Source: Cafeteria roenbergensis (lineage: Eukaryota; Sar; Bigyra; Bicosoecida; Cafeteriaceae). From it: a stretch of 64,000 nucleotides of DNA. The DNA is taken from assembly GCA_008330645.1 (NCBI GenBank), contig VLTN01000007.1, positions 124,001 through 188,000 on the forward strand, in the 5' to 3' direction. A model generated the notes under the pieces. The model had not been told where the DNA came from and did not search any database. It worked only from the letters and a program-made list of their open reading frames with translations. This document shows positions 44,201 through 54,663 of this stretch, one piece after another (position 1 is the stretch's first letter; each line of letters begins with the position of its first letter). The translations under genes and the position numbers were made by a program.

Positions 44201-46293
44201 CTGCGGCGGCGTTCCTCTCCAGCGTGACCACCATCGGCGCTATCGAGGACGGCACTGTGGCGTCGCACGCGCGCGCCCTCGAGTTTCTCACAGGGGGGGC
44301 GGCGGTGCGGGCCACCAGCATGGCGAGCCCGGCGCAGCTTGGCGGGCTGACCAACGCGCAGGCTGCCGTAGCGGGCACAGACGCGGCAATGGTGGCCTTG
44401 GGCTTTCAGCCGCCATCGCTGGAGGACCGCGAGGGCCGACAGTCCCGCCGCAGGCAGCTGCTGCTCGCCGCGACCACCGCGACCCGGGTTTCTGACGCCA
44501 AGGAGGCGGCCGCGGCCTCTGGTGTTTCAGCGCCTGGCGCTGACGGCGCGCTGCCTGCCATCATGGACCGGGCTGTATCGTCGTCCCAGCGGCCCTCCAT
44601 GCAGCTGGTCCCACTGTCTGGCAGCGCCAGCGCAGCGGGCCAGTCGAGTGCGATTCAGCCCCACCGCCGCAGGCGCCGTCGCTACCGCCCCAAGTACCAA
44701 TTCGGCGCCGACCCAAGCACGTCGATGGTGGAATCCAGCGTGGGGACGACCCAGGCGAGTCGGTCGTCCGCGGGCGGCGGCAGGGGCTGGAGCGATGAGG
44801 ACAGCGAGCAAGACGACGGCCTGTCCAAAGATGAGGCCAGCGTGGCCAGGGGCAGGCGCGAGCGCGACGCGGCCAGGAGGCAGCAGTGGCTCAGGACGCG
44901 GGAGCGGAGAAGCGGGGCGGTTGTGGGAGCGGGTGCCCGCGCAAGGAAGGCGGCTGAGGAGGCAGCGAGGCGGGGCGACTCTGCGGACAGCGACGAGGAC
45001 TTCGTGGCCGGCGTGGTCGTGGACGAGCTCGAGGACGAGAGGCAGGAGGCAGAGCGCCTGGCAAAGGAGGCGGGCGGGTCGGTGCCTGACGCGATGGCGC
45101 CCCGTGCCCAGGCGATGAGGCGAGCCCTTGCAATCGGAGCAACAACCAAGCTTGACCTGGCCGCCTCCACCGGGCTGACGCACCAGGAGCGCACCCGCGA
45201 TATAGATTACAGTTTTGGGAAGGGCGCTGTGCGGACGAAACGCCCGCCCAAGCGCTCGGCGTCGCGGTTCCTGCCGACGTCGCTTCGGCAGTTTGCGGTG
45301 CCGGACCTGGCGGCCATCCAACTGCGCAAGGTGGAGGAGGACCGAGCGGCAGCGCTGCTGGCGGAGGCCGAAGCCTCGCGCGAGCGCAAGGCCCTGAGAC
45401 GCATCCGCAAGCTCGCCGACTCGGACGACGACTCCGAGGACACGGACGATGGTCGCGATCTCTCTGAGAAGCGGGGCGGCTCGCTGGCTGCGGCCATCGA
45501 AAACGCAAGAGCAGAGGCGTTCGGAGCAGAGCTCCCTGCCGACGTCCGCAAGTGGACGGTGAAGCACGTGGGAAAGTGGCTGAACGGGATCGGCTTTGGC
45601 CAGTACGCCGCCAACGCTGCCGAAGCGGAGCTCGACGGCATCGCTCTGCTTGAGATGTCGCCGGTGGATATGCGTGACGTCGTGGGCATTGACAACCCCA
45701 AGCACCTGCAGCGGGTGAGTGCTTTCCGGCAGAGGCTGGCCGAGCCGCCTCCCACGTACGTCCGGCCGGGAGGCGACCTCAAGCGCTGGAGAATGGGCCG
45801 CTACGCTGGAGACCCGGTCAAGCCGTGGGTGCCGGAGGAGGCAGGCCGTGCGGAGCGGGGGCCGGAGCTGTCGGACGGGCGCCCGCTTCGGCCCGAGACA
45901 GTGCTGGCTCAAGCCAAGCTGGGCCGCTACGGCCGCGTGGAGGAGGCGCTGGCCGCGGGCCTGCCTCCCGATGTGCTCACCGGCGACGGCCTGGGCAGGG
46001 CCGGACTGCACATGGCTGCGCTCCGGTGCGACCGGCGCATGGCAGCCGTGTTCCTTCGCTACGGCGCAGACGTCAACGCGAAGGACAGGTTCGGAAATAC
46101 GCCGCTGCACTACGCCCAGGCCCTCGAGCCCGACGGTGACATGGTGGCCTTTCTCCTGGACCGCGGCGCCGACGACAGGGCGCGAAACAATCTCGGCAGC
46201 CTTCCGGAGGACCGGCGCCTGGGGCCGGGGGCAGATGCTGGGGCCATCCTGGTGCCTGCGCACCTCCGCAAGCAGGCAGACAAGGCGCCATGA
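35232..46293 (+). CDS. giant multidomain protein: hydrolase-like fold, six IQ motifs, coiled coil, SAM, ankyrin
   Basis: Exons 35232-35869, 36094-40597 and 42826-46293 give 2,869 residues. Intron 1 (224 bp) is phase 2. Intron 2 (2,228 bp) is phase 0 and splits an IQ motif exactly after Ile-Gln: LIQ, then AHIRGRFGRLRAHK. About residues 930-1290 resemble an alpha/beta hydrolase (HDFVVLPDIF, VVNLPGQAHTRFPGDD, LLGFGSGGAAAL, VVWVAAGHE), but the nucleophile elbow is altered, so it is probably inactive. Six IQ-type motifs (about 1675-1850) should bind calmodulin or EF-hand light chains; long charged coiled coils follow. A SAM domain lies at about 2617-2695 (VGKWLNGIGFGQYAANAAEA) and ankyrin-type repeats at the end (TPLHYAQALEPDG). 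A cytoskeletal or flagellar scaffold is a reasonable guess. I know no named orthologue. Confidence 0.8.
40598..42825 (+). other. large intron 2 of the giant gene, mostly minisatellite
   Basis: The intron starts GTGAGT directly after the codon for Gln in an IQ motif and ends in a T-rich tract and TTGCAG before the rest of the motif. At 2,228 bp it is about five times longer than any other intron placed here. It holds about 175 bp of ordinary sequence, a 1.5-kb 18-bp array, and about 570 bp of unique sequence with a perfect 16-bp palindrome at 42683-42698. Confidence 0.85.
40772..42256. repeat. 18-bp minisatellite, about 82 units
   Basis: The unit is GTGACGCCGAGCCAGCGG, repeated for 1,485 bp with a few variant forms (for example CCCGCGG or CCAGCCGG endings). 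Variants recur 216 bp apart: CCAGCCGG at 41831 and 42047, and CCCGCCGG at 41921 and 42137. This shows a 12-unit higher-order duplication. Length changes near 41283-41320 and 41470-41490 are not multiples of three, which argues against coding. All frames stay open only because the unit length is divisible by three and holds no stop codon. Confidence 0.96.
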
Positions 46294-47029
46294 GGTGCGC
46301 ACGGGACAGCGCAGCGGCTGGAGTGGCCGCAGCCGGGACCGATTGCACGCACTGCTTGCTTTTATGATATGACCGTAGGGTCGTTTGGTTGAACCTACGG
46401 GGCAGGTGCGTACCGTTTGGGCGAGGCTCGGGCGGCAGAGCCGCCCGATGACTCTGCCCAGGGGAAAGGGCCATGGGGCCTGCGCCCTGAACCGACACAC
46501 TTGAGGACTCCCTCACCGAGCGCTCGCTCGCCGCCTTCTCGGCTCCCAGCAACGGGTGCGTACGCTCCACCCAACGCAACAGGCGACCTCGTCGCCCTCC
46601 TGTCTGTGCTTGCGCGGTCGGCCGGGCCGCCCCCAAGGACCGCCTCGCTACCCTGAAGCGCCTGGCGGGACGTCCCGAAGCGACGGAGGCTGACCTGTGG
46701 GCCCGGCTCGCGGCCGCCGGCGCGTCGGGTACGGCCACCTCTCTCGCCGAGCTGCTAGGGGGTCTGCCTCGCGTTGGCCGGTCGGATTTTCGAGGCTCTC
46801 CGCGGCGCTGACTCGGCGCCTCCGCGGAGTAATGCGTGAGGAGCGCGCCGTCCCAGCCGACGCGCACACTGGCGCACAGCCGAGCACCAACCGCACACAC
46901 GAGGAACCGTCGGCCGCGGCCACGCCAACGCCACGCGCCTACAACCCCGCCCCGGCGGTCGCGCGGGGACCACGGCGCCGGGACCCCAGCGGGCCCTGAC
47001 CGCATCGGGGGCGCCCACCCGATGGGCGG

Positions 47030-49411
47030 ATGTGCTCCACGACGCGGGCCCGGCCCCTCCGGCTTCGCGCTGCCCCGCCCGGCTGCGCGCGGTCGCTGCC
47101 CCCGGTCGCTCCGGATCCCGCGCCGAAGCCCGGTGCCCTGGGTCGGCGGCGATCCGCCCAAGAGGACGGCCCGCCGGTGGCCCCGCCGGGCAGCACGCCG
47201 GACCCGGAGCCTACGCCCGGCGAATCCCCATGCGGCGAGATGGCCGAGGTGCCTCTGCGGCCTCCGGCCCGTGTGCCGACCACCACTCCATACCGGGCCA
47301 GCCCAGCCGCCGAGCGATACCGCAGTTCGCTGACTACGCCGGCCCCGGTTGTCCCGACACCCACGCAACGGGTCTCGTCCTCGGGGCAGTCGTGGGCGGC
47401 CCCCGGGTCCCCCGCCGTACACTTCCAACGCGCGGCGGCCCTCCTCGCCGCTAATGACATGGACGTCCACTCCGTTCCGCCGGAGGAGCTGAGCACGTGG
47501 CTCGACGAGCTGTCCCGTTCCGGCGTCCTTGCTCCGGCCGTCGACGCGGCGGCGAACGAAGCCGCGTCGTCGGCCGGCGCCCGCCTCGACGGCTCGCCCG
47601 GCACGCTGGGGGACTTCCCCGTCGTGGCTCCGCTCGCCAATCCTGACGTGCCCCGACTCTGCCCTGTCGCGGTCCTGCGGGAGCTCCGGCGCCCGGGTGA
47701 TTCGTCCTGGCATCACGCCTTCGCGTGCGTGCTCCTCGGCGCCCCGGCGGAGCCTTCGCACCCCGTCGCGGCCTTCCAGCCTCGTCCGAACCGCCTGGAC
47801 AACGCCGGCACCACGGACTCTGTCCAGTCGCTACTCCAGCGGGACGCCGACAAGTGGTGGATCGTCCCCGTTCCCCCCGGGGCGTGGGCGCCGCCGCCGA
47901 GCCCCCTCAGCCTTGTCGCGAAGACCAACGGTCGGGGTCGGCTTATCTGCGACGACAGCAGCCGATCCCGTTCGGGGAAGATACGCGGGCCGAACGGCGC
48001 CTGCGACACCAGCCGCCTGCCTTTCCCGGCCACGGTGTCCATCCCGGGGGTGGCGGCTTGGCTGCGTACTGCGCCCAGCCCGGCGCCGGGCCAGTCCGTC
48101 TTCGTCATGTCGTGGGACATCACGACGGCCTTCCGCCGCATCATGCTCTCGGCTCAAGCGCGAGGGGCCGCGTCCGTGCGGTGGGCGGGCCGCACGTACC
48201 GCGTCACCGCCTGCAGCATGGGATCGCGGTGGTCGTCCAGCGCCATGAACGCCATCGTTCACGCGGTGGCTAAGAGCCTCCGCCGCGCGGATGGCAGGGC
48301 CCGCGTCGTGAGCTACTGCGACGACACGCTGGGCTACATGGTCGGCACCAGGGCGGAGGCAGACGCCTTCCGCCTGTCGGTGATCCGCAGATTCTCCGCG
48401 CTGGGGCTCCCAATGGCTGAGGCCAAGTGCCCCCCGCCGGACACCTCGATTCAGTGGATCGGCCTCTCCATCTCAACGGCCGGTCCAGAGGCCACCGTCG
48501 GCTACGCTCCCGCCCTGGCGGAATCCCTCGAGCAGGAACTGGCATCCGTCACGGTCCGCGGGGCCGTGTCGCCCCCTCCCTTGCGGCGCCCACTGGGTCG
48601 CCTTGGCTGGTTGGCGTGCGTCGCTCCGCCGGTCGGGCTCTGGCTACGCCGGCTGCGCCAGGCTCTCTGGGAGGCCGCCTCGGGTGCCCGATTCTCTCGA
48701 GCCGCGGCCTCGGGCGCCGGCCGCCTGCGCAGCCTCTTCGTGCGCAGCGTCTGGCCCGTCTCCGACATGTGCCGCCGGGCGTTCCCCGACAAGTTTCCAG
48801 CCGTCACGCTGATCACAGATGCGTCGACCTCTCGGGGCGGCGCCGTCGCCCTCGCGCCATCGTCGGTGGCCAACGGCGTACTGCACGTCGGCGCGCGGGG
48901 CCGTGGCCTTCTCCCCACGGCGCTCACGGTCGAGTACGACGCCCGCGTGCCGGCGTCCACGAGGTCGGAATTGCTCACGGTCGTGCACGTAGTCCATTCC
49001 ATGGCGGACGCTCTCGCTGGCAAGTCGGTGCGCCTGTTTTCGGACAACATGGCAGCTCTGGCCGCGTCTCGCGGGAAGGCCAGTTCCGCTTCGGCGCACG
49101 CCGACGACCTCGGCGAGGCCCTTGCCGCCCTTCTGCTCGACAACCGTATTTTCTTGGAGGCGTTGCACACACCAGGCGTCGAGAACGAGGCGGCCGACCT
49201 GATCAGCCGCCACAACTGCGCATTCACCAAAGAATTTGCGGCCGGCTCTACCACCTGGGCCGCGGGCCTCCGCCACGCGTGGGAGCGCGTGGCCCCCACA
49301 ATCCGGTCGGCGCGGGTCAATGGCATCATCCTTCGCCCGCGGTGCGAGCGGGTCCGAGCTGGTTCCGCGCGTCCTGACGGCGGCGCAGCAGTCGTTTCGG
49401 CGCGTGCCTGA
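47030..49411 (+). CDS. reverse transcriptase-RNase H polyprotein of the Ngaro-type element
   Basis: This 793-residue frame carries a DIRS-type reverse transcriptase (about residues 240-480) with the SWDITTAFRRI region and the YCDDT core, followed by an RNase H domain (about 590-720) with TDAS and the LLTVVH and DNMAAL blocks. The first 150 residues are Pro-rich and could hold the end of a gag-like part. It overlaps the recombinase frame by a short distance, as is usual in this family. It appears intact. It belongs to the mobile element and has no host function. Confidence 0.85.
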   Translation: MCSTTRARPLRLRAAPPGCARSLPPVAPDPAPKPGALGRRRSAQEDGPPVAPPGSTPDPEPTPGESPCGEMAEVPLRPPARVPTTTPYRASPAAERYRSSLTTPAPVVPTPTQRVSSSGQSWAAPGSPAVHFQRAAALLAANDMDVHSVPPEELSTWLDELSRSGVLAPAVDAAANEAASSAGARLDGSPGTLGDFPVVAPLANPDVPRLCPVAVLRELRRPGDSSWHHAFACVLLGAPAEPSHPVAAFQPRPNRLDNAGTTDSVQSLLQRDADKWWIVPVPPGAWAPPPSPLSLVAKTNGRGRLICDDSSRSRSGKIRGPNGACDTSRLPFPATVSIPGVAAWLRTAPSPAPGQSVFVMSWDITTAFRRIMLSAQARGAASVRWAGRTYRVTACSMGSRWSSSAMNAIVHAVAKSLRRADGRARVVSYCDDTLGYMVGTRAEADAFRLSVIRRFSALGLPMAEAKCPPPDTSIQWIGLSISTAGPEATVGYAPALAESLEQELASVTVRGAVSPPPLRRPLGRLGWLACVAPPVGLWLRRLRQALWEAASGARFSRAAASGAGRLRSLFVRSVWPVSDMCRRAFPDKFPAVTLITDASTSRGGAVALAPSSVANGVLHVGARGRGLLPTALTVEYDARVPASTRSELLTVVHVVHSMADALAGKSVRLFSDNMAALAASRGKASSASAHADDLGEALAALLLDNRIFLEALHTPGVENEAADLISRHNCAFTKEFAAGSTTWAAGLRHAWERVAPTIRSARVNGIILRPRCERVRAGSARPDGGAAVVSARA

Positions 49412-50525
49412 AACCTGGACGCTGGATCCCCACGCGCCCTCGCTGTGGGCGGCGACTGGGGCCGTCCCGTCGTGGGATGGCCTCCTCACATTCTGCGATG
49501 CGGTGGCCCACGCGGCTGCGTTCCACCTCGGAGGCAGCGCACGGACCGTACCGGACGAGCCGTTCGCAAGCCTGCCCCATACGTATGGCCCGGGCTATGC
49601 CGCCATCGTCGCCCTCTGCGACAAAACGTCCAAGCGCATCACGTCCGTTTCGGCCGTCCGGTGGTACGCTCGCCGCAGCCGCCTTCTCGACCGCACTTTT
49701 CCCCCGCTACGGCTGATCGCCGACGACGCCGCGGCCTTGTTCGCATTCCTCGCGTCCCGCGAGTGCTTGCACCTGAGCGCTGGGACCGTATCTAGCTACA
49801 TCGGCGCCATTACCGGCTTCGCCGGCCGCACGATGGGCGTTCGCAGCACGCCAGACGTGCGCGCCCACAAGCTGGTGGCGGCCCGGCTCGCGGCGTCGCT
49901 ACCGAAGACCGTTGACACGCGACCCCCGGTGCCTCGCCGCGCGTTCCTCGACGCCTGCAGCGACAAGTCCGCGCCCCTGGCATGCCGTCTGGCGCTGGCC
50001 TTTTGCTTCGACACGGTGAGTCGACCCTCGGACTACCTGACCGAGTCCCGTGCGGACAGCTGCAAGCCTATCCCCATGCCCCTGGGCCACGTGACCGTCG
50101 GCCTTTGCCCCAAGGGTTTCCCCGTGGTGGACCTACGCACCACGGTGAAGGGCGATCGGAAGGGCGTGGTCACCACTATCCGGGCCAGCTGCTCCCCGGG
50201 CTCGCCCGAGTGCCATCCATGCGGCCTTAATGCGGCCAAGAACATTCGCGCGTGGGTCGTCTGGCGTCGAGAGCGCGGCGCGTCGCCAGAAGAACCGTTG
50301 TGGCGCCTCGCGGACGGCCGGGGCGCCACGGCCAAGGACGTGCTGGACCTCCTTCGGAAGCACACGGACCTCGCCGTATCGCTCCACACGACGAGGATCT
50401 CCAGCGCCAGCGAAGCGGTCGCACGGGGCGGCTTCACCCTGGGCCAGCTCGCCACCCTAGGCGGCTGGTCCAGCGCCGACGCCTGTCGCCGCTACGTCCG
50501 CACCATCGTTGTGGGCGCGTCCTGA
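49320..50525 (+). CDS. tyrosine recombinase of the Ngaro-type element
   Basis: The 401-residue product has the YR-retrotransposon integrase layout. An N-terminal helical arm-binding part is followed by a catalytic part with the first Arg in DTVSRPSDYL, the HxxR box in LHTTRISSASEA, and GGWSSADACRRYVRT, whose Tyr is the presumed nucleophile. DIRS and Ngaro elements use this enzyme in place of a DDE integrase to insert a circular DNA copy. It appears intact. The start chosen is the first ATG of the frame. Confidence 0.85.
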   Translation: MASSFARGASGSELVPRVLTAAQQSFRRVPETWTLDPHAPSLWAATGAVPSWDGLLTFCDAVAHAAAFHLGGSARTVPDEPFASLPHTYGPGYAAIVALCDKTSKRITSVSAVRWYARRSRLLDRTFPPLRLIADDAAALFAFLASRECLHLSAGTVSSYIGAITGFAGRTMGVRSTPDVRAHKLVAARLAASLPKTVDTRPPVPRRAFLDACSDKSAPLACRLALAFCFDTVSRPSDYLTESRADSCKPIPMPLGHVTVGLCPKGFPVVDLRTTVKGDRKGVVTTIRASCSPGSPECHPCGLNAAKNIRAWVVWRRERGASPEEPLWRLADGRGATAKDVLDLLRKHTDLAVSLHTTRISSASEAVARGGFTLGQLATLGGWSSADACRRYVRTIVVGAS

Positions 50526-50912
50526 GCCCAGCCGTCAGCTGCTCTGCAGCGCCCTCCTACTACATCCGTAAGTGGCCATGGGCGGCACGGAGGGCAGAGC
50601 CGCTCTGGCTCTGCCCGCCGTGCTGTTGGACTCTCCCTCCAATCGAGTCCTTCCTGCCACTCACGCGTCTGCCGGCGCCAACCTACACAGCTACCTCGGG
50701 CCGGCACTCCTCAATACCACCGATACCACAGGGTTCATGTTTTTTCGTCCGTTGCTCGCGTGCGTGTGCTCGTTGCGCTCGACCCACTGCAAAACGGCCT
50801 TGGCTACAGGGCATGCGTGTGCTTCGAAACTGTCGTTTGGCACGGCTGCCACACTCAGCCACCGCTGCTGGTCCCGCAACTCGGGGTGCTGCCTCGCAGT
50901 CGGCTGGTGCTC
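50526..50912. other. retrotransposon right end and aminotransferase 3' flank
   Basis: This 387-bp stretch holds the hairpin above, a second inverted pair (GGACTC and GAGTCC near 50628-50650) and then sequence leading into the 3' end of the aminotransferase gene. The exact boundary between element and host DNA is not visible. Confidence 0.5.
50583..50625. repeat. imperfect inverted repeat at the right side of the retrotransposon
   Basis: Two 19-base arms, 50583-50601 and 50607-50625, pair with two mismatches around a 5-base loop. The position downstream of the recombinase frame fits the terminal repeat zone of a Ngaro-type element. Confidence 0.7.
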
Positions 50913-52927
50913 CTACGCAGGTGGACGGCGCGCCGATGGCGACCCCATGGAGGACTGCGACTCGCGGCGCAGCTTGCTGCGGGCCAAGGTCCGGTCTGCC
51001 TCCGCGAGCGCGGCGTCGAGCGACCCAGGAGATGCGATGGCAGCGGGGAGCTCGTCGTCGTCGGAGTCCGTGTCGACAGCGATGGCGCCGGACGGCGCAA
51101 GCGGGGACGCCGCGGCCGCTGCTTGGGCAGCCGGGTGCGCGCCGGCTGCAGGTGCGGCGCAGCCCGAAGCTGCGCGACGCTTGGCGACGAAGGCGCCGAG
51201 GCGGCGAATGCCAGCCTCCAACGACGCTGGGGACATCCACGCAAAGCAGCAGCGGAAGTGGCCTGGCTCGGCCGCGTGACAAGAGAGACCCGGGGTGAGG
51301 AGGAGGCGACACTCGTCGAAGAGGCGCATCTGAAGCGCGGCCTCGGCCTCGGCTGTCGGCTCGTCAAGCAGCTCCCTCAGGTCGATCCATGCAAAGAGGC
51401 CAGCCGACGCTGGCGTGGAGGGAATGTCTGCGGCTCTGAGGGCCCTCCAAAGCGTGTCGTACGACCGCTTGAGGGACTCGTGCGAGGCTGCGAGGTACCC
51501 TTTGCACCAAGCGACATCCTCCAGCACAGCGGCCACGCGGCCCTGAAGCGTGTTGCCCATGGTGCTGAAGTAGCCCAGGTTGCCCAGAGCAGTGGCGATC
51601 TCCTGGTTCTCGCTGTAGAGGGCCCCGACGCGCAGGCCCGACGCTCCAAAGTCCTTGCTCATGCCCCAGATCACGTGCACAAGCGGGCCCAGCAGCTCGG
51701 GCTTGGATGATGCGCCAGCCTCGGCAGCTTCCGGCGAAGGCAAGCCCAGCACTTCGCGTGAGAGGGCCGGGATGCCGGCGGGGGCGCACAGGTGGACGGC
51801 GGACACAAACTCGTGGTCTGCCGAGTACGGGTCGAACACCGAATTTGCGTAAATCTCGTCCACCATGACGTGCATCTTCTTGGACACGGCCCTGCGCGGC
51901 CGGGGAAACGCGGGTCAGGCAAAAAAGGCTCGGGGGGCGTCCTCCCGCGCCGCGTCGAGGCGCGCGGCTGCGGCTTTGCCGGCGGGCTCTCTCGGACGGT
52001 GTGGCGCCCCAGACTCGCGCCAGGCGCAGCTCGCACGGGCCCCGATGTGCGGAAGGGGCGCGACGACGGCGCCTTATCACTCACCATCGAATTGCCGTGA
52101 CGATCTCGGACTGAGAAAAGGCGATGCCAAGCGGGTTGCTCGGGTTGGTGAGGATGAGCAGCTTGGGCGGGGCGCCGCTGGCCTCGGCGCGCGCAGCCGC
52201 ATCGTCGAGCGCCTCCACGGTGATGCTGTACAGCGACGAGTCGGTGCGGGCCTCGAACAGCTTGCAGTCCGCACGCACGGCGCAGTCGTTGTCGAAGGCC
52301 GGGTAATAGGGGGAGGGGATGATCACGCCGTCGCCGGGCCCCGTGGCGCACCACGTCACGATCTCCACCAGGGCGCCGCTGCCCGAGGCCACGCTCAGGT
52401 TGGTAGGGTCCAGCAGGCCCTCTGCCGGGGAACCGCCCTTGGACAGCGCGGTGGCCTCCATCATGCCGCAAAACGCCTTGCGCATCCTGGCCATTCCGCG
52501 CATGTCGTTGTAGCTCATGGCGATCGTGTCCACGGCCGGCTCGGCCTCCATGCGCGCTGCCAGGCGGTCACAGACCTGCTTGTTCTCGGCTACAGCACAC
52601 ACCACATACCTGCGGGCCAGTGTCGGACACCGAGCACGAGCAGGCGCGGACTGGCTGTAGTCAGGTCGCTCGGCGTGCTGCGCCCGCTGCTCAGCCTCGC
52701 GACCACGGCTCACCCCTCTGGGTTCTCGTCGGAGTGCAGATCCTGCTGGGCATGCAGGAACTGGCCTGCGCTTCGAGGGGGGGAGTCTTCACCGCGCGGG
52801 GAGGACTTGCAGTCGCAGCGCGGTGCTCCGCCGCGCACAGCACCCCCCAGCTGACTCGCCACTCACCCAGGTAGGACAGGGAGGGCGTCGCGGCCCGCTT
52901 GCCGCGAGCAGAGAGGGTGGACTCCAT
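50913..52927 (-). CDS. ACC-synthase-like class I/II aminotransferase
   Basis: Four exons, 52867-52927, 52714-52765, 52085-52609 and 50913-51891, give 538 residues; introns are 101, 104 and 193 bp. The joins rebuild family blocks: DENPEG then YVVCAVAENK at exons 2-3, and IRW then AVSKKMHVMVDEIYA at exons 3-4. Fold-type I PLP enzyme landmarks follow: SYNDMRGMARMRKAFC, SGSGALVEI, PSPYYPAFDND, LTNPSNPLG, and SKDFGASGLRVG with the PLP lysine (about 290). FRCCFAWM near the C-terminus holds the carboxylate-binding Arg. Similarity is to 1-aminocyclopropane-1-carboxylate synthases and related fungal and animal enzymes, many of which lack ACC synthase activity. The real reaction is therefore open. The last 75 residues are a disordered Ser/Ala tail. 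Confidence 0.88.
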
Positions 52928-53181
52928 GCTCTCGCCCTTGAATCGGTGCGTGCCAGGTGGGCAGGGAACTCGTTTTGCAGCCTCGCTGGACGCTGCGCTC
53001 TGCTCGGAAAACCTTTGGGGGGCTGAGCGCGCAGTCGAGAGAACTCAAACGTCTTTCGATCGTGGGCGCTCGTCCAGGGCCTTCGTTCGCACCCTCGCCA
53101 CAGCCTAGAGAGGGGGGGCGGGGCTGGGGCGGCGAATGGCGCATCGTTCTCGAGCGTGCTCTGCAGCCTGAGCCTCGGCGC

Positions 53182-54663
53182 TCACAGCCCGCTCTGCATC
53201 TCCGACCAGTCCTCCAGGCTCGGAGCCGTGTCTACAATTGCGCGAGCAAGCGCTGGGAAGCCGCCGTCCAGGGGGGTGGCGTCTGCCGCCATCGCCAGCA
53301 GCGACGTCGCGCCCTCCCTGCCCGGCCGCCCTGGGTATGTCGCGTTCGGCTTGATGTTCACGTCAAAGGGCAGGAAGCGGAACGCGTCGTCGCGCAGGCT
53401 CTCTGCCGTGCCGCGCATGTCCACGCGGATGGGCATTGGGGACTTGACGACCGCGGCAATGTCCTGGCACAGCCGCGCAGCAGCTGCCACGGCCGGCTCC
53501 CAGTCTGCCAAGTCGAGCCCACCAACAGCTCGGTCGAATGGCAGGCTGTTGAGGGCGACGGGCTCTACGCCGTTGTAGGGCATCACGGTGCTGCTGCCAG
53601 AGGGCGTGCGGGCTATGGGCGTGAGGGCCGCGAAGCCGTTTTCCGGCCGGCACAGCGCGCGCCAGCCCGGCCGCGCCGCCTCCTCCGTCGCCGCGGCAAC
53701 GTGCCCCAGCATGGACGCTGGCACCACCGCCACGGTGATCTCCGGCCCGGGCAGTAGCTCTTCCACCACGAAGCCGCAACCGAACCGCGGCCACTGCAGC
53801 CGCGCCCTGCCCTGCCCGCAGCGCGTGGCTGCCACGTTGCGCGCCAGCGTTCGGCCCAGCTCCGTCACGGAGCCCTTCCCGATCCGGCCGTGGATCCCCG
53901 GGTCGGCCATCAGCGCCTCGTCGGGCCGCCCCTGCAGCAGCTGCTCGAGCCCGGGCACCGCGTCCACTGCCACCTCCTCCTCGGCAACGGCCGCCCAGCA
54001 CGCCTCGCCATACTCGCGCAGCTCCTCCGCCGACGAGACCACCTTCACCCCCTCGCTTCCGCGGCCGCACACTGGCTTGCACACCACTGGGAAGACCAGG
54101 CCGGCCGCGTCCACTGCCTGAGCAGCGGCCTGCGTCCCCACCACCTGCCACAGCCCCTTGGGGCTGTATTCGCCAGCTGCAGCCACCCCACGACTAGCGT
54201 CCGCCCCCGAGCGCCAAACTAGCAAGGACGGCGCCCTCCCGCTCGGGAGCAGGCCAGCAGTTGCCGCGGCGGTGGCCGCCTTGTCCTCGACGCGGCCCTT
54301 GGGCGGGCATGCCATGAACACGCCAGCGCGCCCGTGAGCACGGGCTGCGCGCTCCACAAGACCGCTGGATCCGACTGAGTTCACCCACAACGTGACTTGC
54401 TCCAGCCCGGCTGAATCGGCCGCGGCCAGTGCCTCAGCGACGCCCTGCTCCGAGTCAGGAAATGACCAGTCACTGTCCTCGCCAGGCGGCCCACCCTGTG
54501 GCAGCAGGACGGTCCTCCCCATTCCCGATAGCAGGTTTGCAATGTCTGCGCTAGAGTCTGCGTAGCCGCCTGGCTTGGGGGGCCTCGGGAACGGCGCACA
54601 GCCGAGCTCAAACAACGAGCGCGAGGCCTGCCTGAGCAAGGCGACCCCTCGAGCGGGAGGCAT
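53182..54663 (-). CDS. ATP-grasp ligase-like protein
   Basis: The intact 493-residue frame has an ATP-grasp core resembling D-alanine-D-alanine ligase: a Rossmann-like N-terminal part with VLLPQGGPPGEDSDW, the central FPVVCKPVCGRGSEGVKVV nucleotide loop, VVEELLPGPEITVAVV, and the metal-binding end IRVDMRG plus FDVNIKPNATYPGR (Asn). Such enzymes join a carboxylate to an amine or thiol through an acyl-phosphate. The substrate is not predictable, and eukaryotic members are often of bacterial origin. The codon pattern matches its neighbours, so any transfer is old. The start is the first ATG, 3 bases inside the open frame limit. No intron is needed. Confidence 0.8.
   Translation of the reverse strand: MPPARGVALLRQASRSLFELGCAPFPRPPKPGGYADSSADIANLLSGMGRTVLLPQGGPPGEDSDWSFPDSEQGVAEALAAADSAGLEQVTLWVNSVGSSGLVERAARAHGRAGVFMACPPKGRVEDKAATAAATAGLLPSGRAPSLLVWRSGADASRGVAAAGEYSPKGLWQVVGTQAAAQAVDAAGLVFPVVCKPVCGRGSEGVKVVSSAEELREYGEACWAAVAEEEVAVDAVPGLEQLLQGRPDEALMADPGIHGRIGKGSVTELGRTLARNVAATRCGQGRARLQWPRFGCGFVVEELLPGPEITVAVVPASMLGHVAAATEEAARPGWRALCRPENGFAALTPIARTPSGSSTVMPYNGVEPVALNSLPFDRAVGGLDLADWEPAVAAAARLCQDIAAVVKSPMPIRVDMRGTAESLRDDAFRFLPFDVNIKPNATYPGRPGREGATSLLAMAADATPLDGGFPALARAIVDTAPSLEDWSEMQSGL

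Larger units (their letters stand above)
46370..50700 (+). mobile_element. DIRS/Ngaro-type tyrosine-recombinase retrotransposon
   Basis: This element lies between the stop of the giant gene and the convergent aminotransferase gene. It has the order reverse transcriptase, RNase H, tyrosine recombinase expected of the DIRS superfamily. No methyltransferase domain follows, which favours the Ngaro branch. The outer limits are approximate. Near the left end are small inverted repeats (46373-46400 and 46430-46446). Near the right end is an imperfect hairpin (50583-50625) that shares the GGCAGAGCCGC motif with the left end, as expected for split terminal repeats. The enzymatic part looks whole and is probably young. 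A gag-like first frame is not clear to me. Confidence 0.82.
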
